Part shown: piece after piece, positions 35,445-48,400 of the stretch
Layout of the letters: the number at the start of each line of letters is the position of its first letter
How positions within the stretch are numbered: the first letter of the stretch is position 1
Assembly: GCF_002078875.1 (NCBI RefSeq)
Contig: NC_034410.1
Span: 100,428,556 to 100,492,555, forward strand
Direction: 5' to 3'
Origin: Numida meleagris
Taxonomy: Eukaryota > Chordata > Aves > Galliformes > Numididae
Length of the DNA: 64,000 bases
Notes under the pieces: generated by a model
Databases searched by the model: none
What the model was told of the DNA's origin: nothing
What the model saw: the letters and a program-made list of their open reading frames with translations, nothing else
Position numbers and translations under genes: made by a program

Positions 35445-35525
35445 GCAAAATTCCTTGGCCTGCCTTATGCAAAGGTCAGATGAGATGTTTGTAATGGCCT
35501 CTTGTAATGTCAAAAATCAGTCTCT
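35445..35525 (+). mobile_element. Possible ancient CR1/L3-like 3' end
   Basis: CCTTGGCCTGCCTTATGCAA, AGGTCAGATGAGATGTTTGT and AATGGCCTCTTGTAATGTCA resemble the GGTCAGACTAGATGATC…AATGGTCCCTTCTGGCCTT end common in old sauropsid CR1 elements. Strongly decayed; recognised by eye only. Confidence 0.4.
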
Positions 35526-36961
35526 GACCCTTGTAATGCCACAGGAAAGGCTCTCACTGACTTCAGACAGAACTGGACGAGTTTTATTGACCTTTCTCAT
35601 TAGGAATGAGGGCTGTCTGCAGAAACTCCTATGTGATTTCTTAGCTCCTGGTATGTGTCTGCTGGGCTCATTATGCAAATACTGTTGCTTTTGGTTCTGT
35701 TTGAATTTCACAGCAGATTACAGAGCTCAACACAACCGGAGGTTGCCAGGACATTGCAGGACTGAACTTTCTCTTTCAACCCTCCAATCTGTTTTGACTC
35801 TCCAGAGGAAATGGGATTTGTCCACAGTAACCACTGTGGCTGAAATAATAAACTACATTACTCTCTGGATATGTTTAAAATCCTGAAACTTTAATATGAT
35901 TTTTGCACTCTAGTGTAATTCCTTTTCCTGGGGCTTTCTTGCCACCAAGTGTAAGTATATTATTGACTTTGCATTTGAATCCTATGGGCTTTTAGAAAAA
36001 GGAGTTGATTTAATATAATTTGGGGTGTTTCTCTGAGATATTTCACTCTACAGTGAAAACAGCTTTCTTCTAAGCTTCAGCAAGATTTGAGATTGCCCTA
36101 AAATGTTTGTCTTGTTTCAGTGGTATAAAGTGAATGTTTTACCACTGGATAAGCATCTTTTGTTGGCTTCTCTGATTTAAAAGCCAGGAGTTACAAGAAT
36201 TTGCTCTAAGACACAAAAGACAAGAAGTATGAGCAAGGAATTACAGAAATAACCTTATCTCATTATCTAATGTTAACCATTTCAGATGGTTTAGATTTTG
36301 GTTTTCACTGTGTTTTTAATAAGGACTCCAAGGGAATATGTTTCACTTATCTCACTGGGAAAAAATATATATGTTTTCAACCCAGACAAAAGAAAGCTGT
36401 TGTCAATAACATGATTTATTCAAACTTCTCATCTATGGATACTAAGTAACTCTGTTCTGAATGTATCTACTGAGTGTATCTCCTCAGATCAGTTCTGCCA
36501 GTTCTGTTCTGGACCAGGGATTGCTTTTTCTGTACGGTTCACTTCCACGACTTCCATTTCTTTCTTCTCATTCTCAGTCTGGAATGTTTTTATATTACCC
36601 CCAAAGCTTGAAAAACAAGGTAAATGCAGGAATATGGGTTTAAAGTTCTGTTTATGAAAGGGGAAAATATCTCCACATCACAGAGTTTGGACAAGAGGCA
36701 ATTTGCAATTTGCTGATGATGTGCCGATACATATTCTATGGGTTCTTCATCATTATAAAGTATCCTACTATTTTGTTGTAACTTTCGTCCAAAAGCATTA
36801 CTGCTAATTTCACAATGCTCTTAAAAGTCATGCATTTATAAATATAATCTATTTATCTTACCCTGGACTGTTCTATCTACCTACTATGAGATAGAGCAAG
36901 CTCAGTGCCTTCCTTGGGAGCACATAGCTAAAAGACAGAATGGCTCTAAAATAAGTACCTG

Positions 36962-37020
36962 GCCCCACTGATGTCAAAGGCAAAACTCCTAATGACTTCA
37001 GTGAGGTCAGAGGACTTCAC
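36962..37020. repeat. Possible ancient amniote interspersed repeat
   Basis: CCACTGATGTCAAAGGCAAA and ACTCCTAATGACTTCAGTGA resemble the widespread old motif in which ATTGACTTCAGTGGG faces its own inverted copy (TGATGTCAAAGGCAAAACTC against AATGACTTCAGTGAGGTCAG). Family not named with confidence. Confidence 0.3.
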
Positions 37021-38892
37021 ATTTTTTGACAGCAGTGTGGGTTTGCTACTCAGGATTTACACCTCCTCTTGCCTCCAAACACTCAATACCACTGATCTGT
37101 AAGGTAAATATACACTGATGGGTTCTGCCACGGATTCAGGGAAGTCCAGTATTCAGCCTCTGTAAGAGTGATTTTAGTCAAAATGAATTCCATCCCACCC
37201 TCCAAAATGACTGTTGCTGAGTGGTCGTCTCCACCAGTCTGGGTAGAAAGCAGCATCATTTACAATGGCAAAGAAAACTGTACATCCAAACCAGAAAATC
37301 TACAGTGAATGACAGGAAGCACTGGTGAAATTCTGTAGTTGTTGTTAGCTTGAAGATGATTAATAACCTTGAACTAAACTAAAAATAATTAACTTCACAT
37401 TACTCATCCTCAGAGAACAAGGTAATCAAAGGAGACTTTGCAACTGAGCAAAAGCTGTCCTTCAGAAGGAATCTTTTCCCATCTTCCAGTGTTGATTAGT
37501 GAACAGCACTATTAGTCATTACGCTCAATATAGTTGGTATCCTTCCTTGATTTTCCTGGGGGAAGAAGAAGCAGTAGGGAGAGCTGAATCACGAGTTTTC
37601 CTCATATTTTTCTTAATGAAAAATCATTTGCACTGCTGTTCTGGAACACAGCACTAGGTAATGTCAGCACATCAGAAAGATGACAAAAGTTCCCAAGCAC
37701 GGATCCACAAACTAAAAGCATAAACTTGCTATTAGGATGTGAAGAGAAGAGAAACGTCCATTGATTCCTCCTGTTTTCAGGGCTTGTATTTGGTTTAACA
37801 CTTTCTCATGATCATTCCTTCCTATTTCTATAGATAACACCCCAGAATGTATGATACGTGGTCATGAAAACTCTGGAATGGTTAACAAGTAACAGCACTG
37901 CAAAACCTCAAATCCTTGTGGTATTGTGCTGTGCTACATTAGTCCTAAGCCTAAATGAGCCTGCAGTGAAAGAGAAGCTCATTGTGAAGAAGAAAATAGC
38001 TTCTCTGCTCCAGTTATACAATATAAAACTGAAAGGTCACAGAGATATTAAAACTCTTTTTATTTTTTTTTAAGTAGCAAGAAATGGGGAAAACGTGAGG
38101 GGGGTGTGGGTTTCTTTCTTGAGAAGTTCTTATGAAAGGAGCATAGTGCAGCCGGGTGCTCCTGTTCAATTCCTCGGAGACCTGTGAGCAAAGAAGCACT
38201 AGCAGTTGCTTTGACTCCCAGCCACTGAGTGCTGCATCCCCAGACTGTAGCTTGCTGCTAACGTCCTTGTGTGGCCTCGAGTCCTGGCTAGAAACACAGC
38301 AAGTTGTAAATATGTAGATATAACAAATGGGACTGTTGAATTCTTGACTTCCTCAGGACTTAGCTGTTAATGGAATCTGCATAGCACCAGGTATAGAAAC
38401 TGCTTGTTCCACATCGTCTTACAGCCTCACACGGCCTTCAGAAACACTACCTAGGGATAGGAACTGTTCTGTCAGGGGGACAGCAGAAGCTGTACCTCTG
38501 ATGGAGACCTCTAAACAGCATTCAAACAACACAGAGAAAAGTATGTTACTGGGAAAACTCTGGCTCCAACAGAAGCAGTATTACACAGAGAACAGTAAAG
38601 TTCATATAAATGCATTTCAAAGAAGCCCCATGATACACTTTTTAATAACCCAGCCTCATATTCCCTCTCTCTCTACCACATCCTCATGACTCAGTTTCAC
38701 CTCAGCAGACTCTGCAGCAGTACAAGATGCACCCATCCATCCAGCCCATCCCATCCTGTCCTGTCCACCCCCAGCCAGCCGTAACCTGCTGGGTGTCACA
38801 GTCATCATGTATGACCCGAGTATGACGCATGCACCGAGGATAGCTTTATTTGCCAGGTGTCTCCCACCACAGCCTCACCTATGTTTCGGTGC

Positions 38893-39085
38893 AGAATCAT
38901 AGAATCATTTGAATCGGAAGGGGCCCTTAAAGGACATCCAATCCAACTCCCCTGCAATGAACAGGGGCACTTATAGCTCGATCAGGTTGCTCAGCGTCCC
39001 GTATAGCCTGACCCTGAGTGTCTCCAGAGATGGGGTATCCACCACTGCTCTGGGCAACCTGTTCCAAAAGGCAGCTGCAGCCTCC
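38893..39085 (-). mobile_element. CR1 LINE 3' fragment
   Basis: The plus strand reads GCAGAATCATAGAATCATTT, with AAGGACATCCAATCCAACTC and ACTGCTCTGGGCAACCTGTT blocks. A plus-strand frame across it is the antisense of CR1, not a gene. Confidence 0.88.
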
Positions 39086-41308
39086 CGTGTCAGTGCTTTT
39101 TCACATTTTGTGAGCTGTTCTATCTGTCATACATTAGGTGGAGAGCAGCAATACTAGAAAAGCTGCAGAGGGAATGACTGCTGGTTGTTTGGGCTCTTAC
39201 ATCCCTGCTGCACAAGACCATTTGCAGCCAGGTGAGTGTTTGCCTTAGGTGTTGCATTGTGTTTGCAACTGTGTTTGCTCTTCAGATACCACTGACCCTA
39301 TAAGACAGAAAGGAGTTGCCCTCCCATAGGGAATGGAAGCACTCAGAGCCCCCACTAGCAGCTCTGCAGACCAGGGGGACCGGCAAGCAGTGGGTGCAGG
39401 CAGCCAGCTGCTACCTGATGGCACACGCTTAATCAAGAAAGCACAAAGCCTTCGTGCCACCTTGTGGCTGCTAGATTACAGCTGGTACAGGGTGATGCCA
39501 TCCCTCCTTCTTCTCCAGGCCCACAGAATAAAAGCACTTTGCCTCCTGAAAGCCATGGGGCTGCCTACCCCTTGCTCAATGGCAGGTGTGAGCCCTCTCC
39601 CCAGGTACCTCCTTCAGCACATTAAGGTATCTGAGTCACCCAGGGGAGCACTTCTGTCACGTCCCCAAATGAGGGCACATCCACAAGCTCCCATCCCACA
39701 GCTCTGCCCAAGACCCGTGCGGGAAATCGCCTCCCAGATCAGGTACGCAATGTTCCCAGCCAGCTCCACAGCCAGCCATGGTGAGAAAAACATTTTCTCG
39801 TTCTGTCCCGGTGCATTATGAAAACCCACAGAAAGCAGCTTTTCGCACCACAAAACCTTTTAAAAGGATTCTGTCAACACAAAAGCAAACATTGACAGCC
39901 ATTGCCTTTAAAAGTACTTGAGGCTTCAAACTCTGGAAGACACTTCTTAGTTTTATTTTTTTGGTTTTCCAGACGTGGTCTGCTCTCAGGCTTCAGAGGG
40001 ATATACTCCGTAATTGCATGAGTAAGAAAACGTGTCATGAGTTTTATTCCCTTAACAATTTCAAGGCAATTTGTAAACATATTCTTCAAAAAATGGATAT
40101 TCAAATAGGCCTTAGCCTCAGTACTGATATGAAATTTATGAAATACTGATGTGAAATTGCCATAGGGAAAATTTACCAGAGATATCAAGAGAAATGCAAG
40201 TCCCATTAGCACACGGTGCTCATGGCCCAGGTCACACCACCAAGTGTTCATGTCTCTCTCCAGTACTTTCTTCCTCCTCTCCTTTACCCTTTATCCACAG
40301 GTATCACTGTACGTCTCTGGCTGATAAGATGCATGAAGCTGATTTTCCTCTGCTTTTCCTCTGCTTTGGAGGCTATTAAGAGGCAAGTTGCCAAGCACAG
40401 AGGAACCTGTCCCACTCATATACTTCAAGTACAATGCTGTCATTGCCATCTCTGGGAGAACATATGGACATGGCACTGATTTCATCTCTTTCATCTCTCA
40501 GCAATTAGGTAGGTCATTTTTCTTAGAAGGAGTGGGCACTCTGAGCTCTGTCTCCTGAAACTTCTCCCTTGGCTCTCATTCTGATCATCATATTAATGTA
40601 AAGCTTGTATAAATGCTTCCTATAGAGCAATTACAGCACGGGAATTTGCAAGTTAAAATAGCCAGTTAGTCTATAAATTACCAGATTTCCATAGTTTGGA
40701 GATGACTTACAGCCCTGGCCACTGCAGCATGCAGTTAAGAATGAAAAATCTAGAAGATGTTGGTTATGGTACTGCTGAGGAGTCATGTGCTACAGGATTT
40801 GTACTGAAGGAAACTGGTTTTACAGCAAGAAGTGCCTACTGGTTTGGAATAGTACCAACCACCAGCTTATTTTGTATTTAAAAAGCTTTTTATGATCATT
40901 CAATAGGAAGCATCAAAGATGTTAGTAGCTAAAAATTAGTCACCCTGCACCAAAATATCCTGCTTCCAGAAATAATCATGCAAGTGATAAAACTTGGGTC
41001 AGCTGATGCTTTGCAAAGAGTTTTTAATCTCTAACAAGAGGGCAATCTAGAGCTTGCGTCAATACCTTGGCAGTCGAAGGTAATCAACCTGCTGGAACAG
41101 TTTCTAGAAGCAAAATTTCAGATGTTGAGAACCAATTCAATTCATAAAGATTTTGGAGCTCAAGTTGACAGTCAACTCTGACACCAGTCAAGAATGATTA
41201 CTTTGCAATGGTACACGGTAACGGATCCCAAAAGGATTTTAATGTTTTGACCTGATATCATAAACTCAAAGGCAATCACTGAAGAACATCTTCCTAGCTA
41301 CGTCTTGC
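39086..41308. other. Intergenic, no gene seen
   Basis: A 162-codon plus frame (39333-39821) is present but has no family resemblance. No mobile element recognised. Confidence 0.5.
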
Positions 41309-41369
41309 TTTTTTTGTTTTTTTTTTTTTTTTTGTTTTGTTTTGTTTTTTGTTTTTTGGTCTTTTTGTC
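41309..41369. repeat. T-rich (TTTTG)n low-complexity run
   Basis: Poly-T with interspersed G, directly at the 3' end of the reverse-oriented CR1. Confidence 0.9.
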
Positions 41370-41830
41370 TTGGATTGGAAGGGACCTTAAGGATCATCAA
41401 GTTCCAACCCCCCTGACACAGGCATGGTTGCCAGCCACTAGATGAAGTAGTGGATCAGATTGCCCAGGGCCCCATCCAACCTGACCTTAAACACCTCCAG
41501 GGATGGGGCATCCACAGCCTCTCTGGGCAGCCTGTTCCAGTACTTCACCACTCTCTCAGTAAAGAACCTCATCCTTACATCCAATCTAAATCTCCCTTCC
41601 TTCAGTTAAAACCATTCCCCCTTGTCCTATCACTATCTACTCATGTAAAAAGTTGATTTGCCTCATGTTTATAAACTCCCTTTAAGCACTGGAAAGTCAC
41701 AATGAGATCTCCCTGCAGCATTCTGTTTTTCCTGGCTGAACAAGACCAGTTCCTTCAACGTGTCTTCATAGGAGAGGTGTTCCAGCCCTTGGATTGTCTT
41801 CATGGCCCTCCTCTGGATCCTCTCTGATAA
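41370..41830 (-). mobile_element. CR1 LINE fragment with A-rich 3' end
   Basis: About 460 bp of reverse-oriented CR1: TTGGATTGGAAGGGACCTTA…CTCTGGGCAGCCTGTTCCAG…TTCATGGCCCTCCTCTGGA. The usual ATTCTATG tail is missing; the element instead abuts a T-rich run (41309-41369), so its mRNA-sense 3' end reads into A-rich sequence. Confidence 0.92.
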
Positions 41831-44800
41831 GACACAGTCATAAAAAACTCAAAACCCATAATACAAAAAATCAACTCCATTTTTTTTTCTTCTTAAGGAT
41901 TATAATAATGTGTCCAAAAAAGAAGCAAAATTCCTTCATCTTAGTGCAATCCAAACCCTGAAGAACTCTACTGGGACTGCAACATACTAACCTTTGAGCA
42001 ATATAAAGGATCCATATGGAACTTTCTGCATCTGAGGAGCATTAACTCTGGATCATGTGGAAAAGTCTAAAATAAGGACATGACTAAGCTGGCCTCTTTA
42101 ATGACTAGAAAAAGAAACAAAATGGAAAATATCCACCTCCTAGGCCTCACCCTGTGCAGTGACCTGGAAAAGAAAACCTATTGCCACCAGCAATCAAGCT
42201 TTCCTGTATTATCTTCCCAGGGGGTTGATTGCACTGTCCTAAATGTGGGTGACTGCTTGATGTCCAAAATTCTTTACACTGTAGCTATTTCTCAGAAATC
42301 CAAACATAATTAGAAAAGCAGAAATATACATTGATAGCCAGTATACAGGATGGCATACTGTCATGACAGTTAAGAATTGCCAATCAAGTTGGATAAAAAA
42401 GCAAAACTACCAGCCTACCAGCTGAGAAGTTTGTCATTTTCAAGGAACCTTTTACAAAAAGAGTAGAAAAATGGTAGGAAATTGGAAAACTGCAGTTACC
42501 TCTGTTTCTCCCAAGCAGGCAATTTTTGCTGTTATTTCTAATGAAAAAACCACATGTATTCTCAAAGTACCATTCACCAGAACTCATTCTCTTCTGTTCT
42601 ATTTTTAAGAAGTTCTAGTTTTATCTTGCATACACGATTTGATCAAAGGATACTTGAAAAGCAAACTTCTGAAACCAGAAAAGCTTTTATGCATTCTAAA
42701 TAGTTAGGTGATGAGTTTGTTTCATTCACATTTCTCACTTATTTTACTCTAAAATCAAGGATGAACAGAAAATGCTCTTCCAATATTAGCTTATTGCACT
42801 GACAGAGAGTTTCTCAGTGTTCCCCTCAGATTTTTGTTCACATTATGATCAAACCACAACGTACTGGCTAGTACAGGCAGTGTATTGTAGCAGGCACTGT
42901 GCGCACCTGCTTGAAGCGGCTGTCATCCAAAGACTTCACAATCTGAACAGAGAGGATAGAGATGAATGGGAAACTGTAGGCACAAGAGAGACTGCTGTCC
43001 CTGTACAGGGAAAAAAAAAATGCAGTGAAATTGGTCTCGAATTGGAAGATGAACATGACATGTCCACTTCTGCCTTCTGTCTCTTTTATCACAGAGCTTT
43101 GCAGTACCCACCTGTTTTTTGTTTGTTTGTTTGTTTCTATTTTGATGCATACAGAAGGAGATATGGGGATTTAATAAGGCTTGCTCTGAGTGGTAAATTC
43201 CAACTACAGATTATAGGGAACATCTTCTGTGAAATGCAAGCCCAAAATCTCCAGCCAAATTGGTGCCTGCCAGCCTGCCTCAGTTTTAGTGTGGTGTTTG
43301 CTACTTGCAGCGTTCACACTGGAACCAGAGATCAAGCTGTATGGACATTTTTTCCCTTCAACTTCAATAAGTAAGTATTTCTGTTGCTTGCACTTCTGTG
43401 GGGAATTCACATTCAGCACTATCACTTCCAATTCCTCAGAGTACTGAGTACTGTCGATGCTTTATTTCATACCAGACAGCAGAGCATAAGGTGATTTTGT
43501 TTTTTATCCACCAGCTTGTATATCCCCCTGGAGGCCTTAAGGAGGTAACAGTATCAATTTATGTAAGAAAAGAGCAGTAAAATTCACATTAAATTTGCTT
43601 ACATCCTTATTCTTGTAGCCGCATTGAAGGTCAATTAGCATTAAAGATGACACGTACTTATCTATATTTCACCTTATATGCTAATTGCACACCATTTTTT
43701 CTTATAAGGTTTGGAAAAAAATACCTTTTCATCCCAGTATGTTGAACTTTCATCTCAATCATGTGACTTTACTTTGAAACTGTTCTCAGGAAAGATAAAT
43801 GGTTAATACTTATGAAGTGCTTAGAGATGAAAGAACTGTATACTTAGACGATTCATTGCATGCATGGCTTTATTATAAGCTTAAACCTGAAGTGAATGTT
43901 TCTCCTGTTGAACAGGAATCTGAACTGAGAAACTTTTAGAAGTAGATTTTTTACTTCACTTGTACTGAGAGCTTCAGAGCCCTGATGTGATGAAATCATC
44001 CTGAATGCCACATGGAGAGAATGCCATCCAGTAAGCAGCGATTTTCTCATTGGGAAGACGAAGAAAGTAATTTGTGGCCTTTTGCATCTTTAATATGGGA
44101 CAGAGTTTAGTCATTTTGGACAGAGACAGATTAGATCTGTCTGGGTGAGTAACCTGAGGGCAATTCATTAATTAGGGAAAATATGCAGCTGCATATGGGT
44201 AAAATTAGGAAGAAAACACATTTGCGGATGCCTGAATGACAGCATCAACAATTTCTTTTCAATACTTGCCTTTATGCCGTTTATAAACGCTTGATATCAC
44301 TCCACAATCTGATCGTTTATTTTTGGAGATTCCAAAGGTCTCTCACTAAGTGCAGGTGGATGAATGCTATTCCAAATTACTTTTACCCAGCTCTTCATCA
44401 TTCATTTCAGAGCTGCACCATGTGGTGTTTTGGCCCAGAGAAAAAATGCGGTTAATTGACATATGAAGCTAGGTTTGGGAGCTGAATGGCCTTTCTCCTG
44501 GGTGGCGGTACCCGGAGCACAGGTGGTGGGTGGTGAGCAAAATGAGAGATCAGACTCAGCAGTGAGCAAGATCAGGAAATTAAATAACTTTTATGAAGCT
44601 GCAACATAACTGGATCTTCCTCTCAATTTGCAAATTTCTGATGAATGAGAACATTTACAGAAATCCTATTTAATGAATGCAGACAGAACAATGAATGTCA
44701 TTATGCAAGTCACCATTTTCCTGTTCTCCTGGTTAAGTGATTGTTTAGAGACCAAAGATTGAGTTTGAAATCAGCTGTTTTTAAACACGACGGGAGAGGA

Positions 44801-45383
44801 GGAAGAGTTGACAGTGCCGTACACTCTCCTTCAGAAGATTTTTCTCTGTATTCTGTGCTTCAGAGATCAGAAACATCATTTCCTTTTGCAGCTAATTTCC
44901 TTAGTGACAGACATAGAAGATACTGAGAGAGGGAAAAAGAAAACAGCTCAGCGAGCAGATTTCTCTGTTCAACACGAGAACTGTGCACGTTGATGTTTTA
45001 CTCCACATGCTTTATAAATGAAGAGCTCCCAGTTTTCACTTCTAGGCAACCTGAAATCTGCTCTGTGGTTCTAAAATATTAACAAGGAAAAAAAAATAGT
45101 AAGCTGGAATTTCTTCTTATATTTCATGCTTTTAATGTTCAGCCAATGTGTATGAACTAAAAAGTCCATACAAAGTCCTTAGATATCAGATGCAGCTGTG
45201 GTGGCAATTTTCTGTGTAAGCCCAGAGAGGAGAGAATCTTGGTGCTGTTGCACTGTGCTTCCCTAAAGGGACCGGGAGGTTCTTTGGTTTGGATGCTTCA
45301 GTCCCTCATTGCCTCAACTTTCACTCCCTGTTCCTCCCAGATGACAAATGTTTTGGAATGAAGATGTTTCTCGTTTCTTTGCA
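41831..45383. other. Intergenic, no gene seen; one long open frame
   Basis: The 185-codon plus frame at 42817-43374 has a GTG, not ATG, at its left end and no known domain. The stretch 44020-44340 looks like unique non-repetitive DNA with balanced composition and homeobox-type words (CATTAATTAGGG), a candidate conserved element. Confidence 0.5.
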
Positions 45384-45455
45384 GGGGAGTTGGACTGGAT
45401 GATCTTGAATGGTCGCTTCCAACTCAAATGATTCTACAATTCCATGATTCTAAGA
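45384..45455 (+). mobile_element. CR1 LINE 3'-end fragment
   Basis: Forward: GGAGTTGGACTGGATGATCT…CGCTTCCAACTCAAATGATT, ending CCATGATTCTAAG. About 70 bp of the CR1 terminus. Confidence 0.85.
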
Positions 45456-48400
45456 TGGATGAAGACAAACAGAGTAGGTCATGCTCTTGGTGCTTTTCAT
45501 CCATTAGTTAGCCACGTTTGTCAGACTACACTACTGATGGTAAGTTCCAGATTACGTATAAGGTTTCTGATTTCTTATTGTAACTGAATCTAAGCTTTCT
45601 GTATTTAATCCCATAGCTAGGGCTTTCAGCATCTCACAAAAGAGCAGCACGGGGAGAGCTCCATTACTGGTGTGCATACAGCCTTCTACAATCAGGATGG
45701 AAAAAACACATCCGAATCTTTGGATATTCCCTTTGGTAGACAAGTTTGGGATTCTGAAGCTTTAAGGATACTGTTTTTTTACACCATAATACAAACTGGG
45801 TTACAGAGAATTTGATAAACTCTTGGAAAACATATGAATAGAATTAACTGAGAGCTTTTTTTATTATTTCTTTTAAAAACAATGCCTTTAATGTGACAGA
45901 TAAGGATTGCTCCAGATGCAGGGAAAAAGTTTAAATAGGAAACCTAGATCTGACATTCTTAATAGCAAAGTTTAGTCCCTTGGCTTCTGAAGGCCATCCT
46001 TCCTCAGAGATCAGTAAAGAGGAACAGGTGGGAAGTTACAATTGTTAATTACTGCAAGAAGCATGGAGCCTTGGAGTTTACACAATGGATTCCCTTGCCA
46101 TGTATGTTAATTTTTGTGTGAGAAATCCATCAGATGAAATACAGACTTAGACCTTCAGAGCTGTAGGTGATTCCTGTGTATGGGAAAATGTGTTTGTGTG
46201 GAATTCAGAAATTATTTTAAATGTGTCTAAGTAAGTTAACTTAGTGTATTATCTTTCATCCAGGACTACACATTGTAAGTTGGGAGCCTAATGTCAAAGA
46301 AAAGGTGCGTATGAATAGACTCTTAGCAATACCTACTTCTAACTTAGGCATCAGAAAAGGTATTCAAGTTTTTGAGGACCTGACATCAAGTGTTGGGTTT
46401 GCTTGAAAATCTGATACAACATACTGCAAAGGCGAGTTTCTAAGGTCTTGAAAATCATTATCTTCTTGTAGGTGGGAGCCGAATCCTTTTGATAATCACT
46501 CTCTTAATAACTCGCTAGAAACCAATTTGTTCAACGACCTAAAGAAAAAGCAGCATGTAGAAAAGATAAATCATTACCCATCATTACAGAAATAATTTGA
46601 TAAGGGCATGCACAGAAAGCCTCTGGGACTCTCCCAAGCATCTGAACTGCCAGAAGTTAGTATTATTCTAAATCTAACTGTTTTATATTAATTAAACAGT
46701 AAAACTCTATAAAATATCTCAGCACCATCAGGTAATATAAGAATGAAAGTAACATATAAAATTGTAAAGAATCATGAAATAGAAGTGCCTAAAAGGAAAT
46801 CAGACACTATTAGCAAATGAATTCTTCATGTGTCTAACAAGAAAAGGCACAAGAGAATTACTTATGCAAGTTGTGCATATACTTATGGGAAAACAGATGC
46901 TTACAAACTTTAAGACTGAAAACCATGTACAGAATCTTTCAGATACCATAGTTACTTTCATACAGTTTGGATGGACCTCAGGTTAGCAATTTTGAACGTG
47001 TCAGAGTGATAAATAAAATCTTTGGCTGAAAGTAAAACTGTGATAACTTAGAAGAGGAATTCCTTGAGGAAATCTGAGAGGCAGAACAGATGTTCCACTC
47101 TTCAGATAAAATGTGTTCTGCAAACACGTGTATCCACTGTTGTCTAATTGCAGATCAGTCCATCCTCCATTTTCACAAGGTGAAGGAGATGCTTGTTTAC
47201 TGATGGAAGAGATTTAACGGTTGCTTCTTTTTCAATAAATATTTCATTATATAACAACAAAGAGCAATAAATGAAACCTCCAAACACAAGCTAATAGGTC
47301 CAAAGCTTAATGGTTCTTTACAAAGCAAAGGACATACGACAGTTCTTTCCCACATTTGCTTAGAAATGATTAAGTACCACAGTTCCAGGAAAAAAAAATA
47401 ATCTTATTCTGGTAAATTGCTTTTGTGATATCAGAAAAAAAAAGTCTTCTTTGCAGACATATAATAGTCTCTAAAGGCAAGATATTTATTTTCAAGTAAA
47501 TGTGAACAACAAGCTTGGAATTTAGACAATTCTCAGTTGATTTTGATTAAGAAGGCAGAGAAGAGAGCAAAAATTAGTAATTATCTGCTGACCGCACACA
47601 GTGCCTCACCCTGATTTGCAACTTTTTGGAAATTTCAGTACCAAGTTTTTGGAAATTCTCTGCTTTCATCCATAGAGCTACATCACTGCAGTCACAATGA
47701 CTTCCATCGGCTCATTTTAACAGCAAAAGAAGGACTGTGATTCAGACTCAGACCAAAGGGAAGGAGGAGACATGGTTCTGTTTTTGGCAGTTCTGATCCA
47801 CATTTTTAAATTTTTGTTCTTTCACATCAAAAGGGAAAATTCAGTTGTTTAAATTTCACTTCTTCAGCATCGTTTACCAAATATCAAACCAAATAAGTTA
47901 TGAGTTGACCAAATCTCATTTGTTTGGCCAAAGAAACAGACAATCCACTGGGTTTGGTCTGAAAATATTCTGGAACAGAAAACTTTTTTCTTTCTTGTGG
48001 CTTGTCCCAAAGATACTGAAAAACATTGAAAGAAATGTGGTACAATCAAAAAAATATCCAGGCAATGGAGAGACATTTGATGAGCTTACTCCTTGCAGTC
48101 CGAAGATCATTCAACCTTAATTTCAACAGTTTTTCATGAAAAGACATGGGGAGGAGGCAGTGTCTGAGATAAACACTGACACTGACAGTTTTCAAACAAA
48201 GATGTGTCGTGTTTTAGGTGTGTGTGTGACATATGCTGTCAACCCATTTCCAAATGCTCCTTGGGCTTTTCACACTACTGAAAGTTTACTTTCCTCAGAC
48301 AAAATATGGCTATAAGTATATTCTACCAGCATGACATTTTTCACTTTTCCATATCTTGTGACCCATACAAAGAGCTTTTGAACAAGTGATCCTAATGATC

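Larger units (their letters stand above)
33116..38892. other. Intergenic, no gene seen
   Basis: Unique AT-rich DNA with two possible ancient repeats (35445-35525 and 36962-37020). A stretch at 34320-34465 rich in AATTAATAATGAATTA words is a possible conserved element. Confidence 0.5.

Noticed and set aside
39333..39821. 162-codon plus frame
   Set aside because: No family resemblance, no splice or promoter context, and a 79-codon frame opposes it; likely chance.
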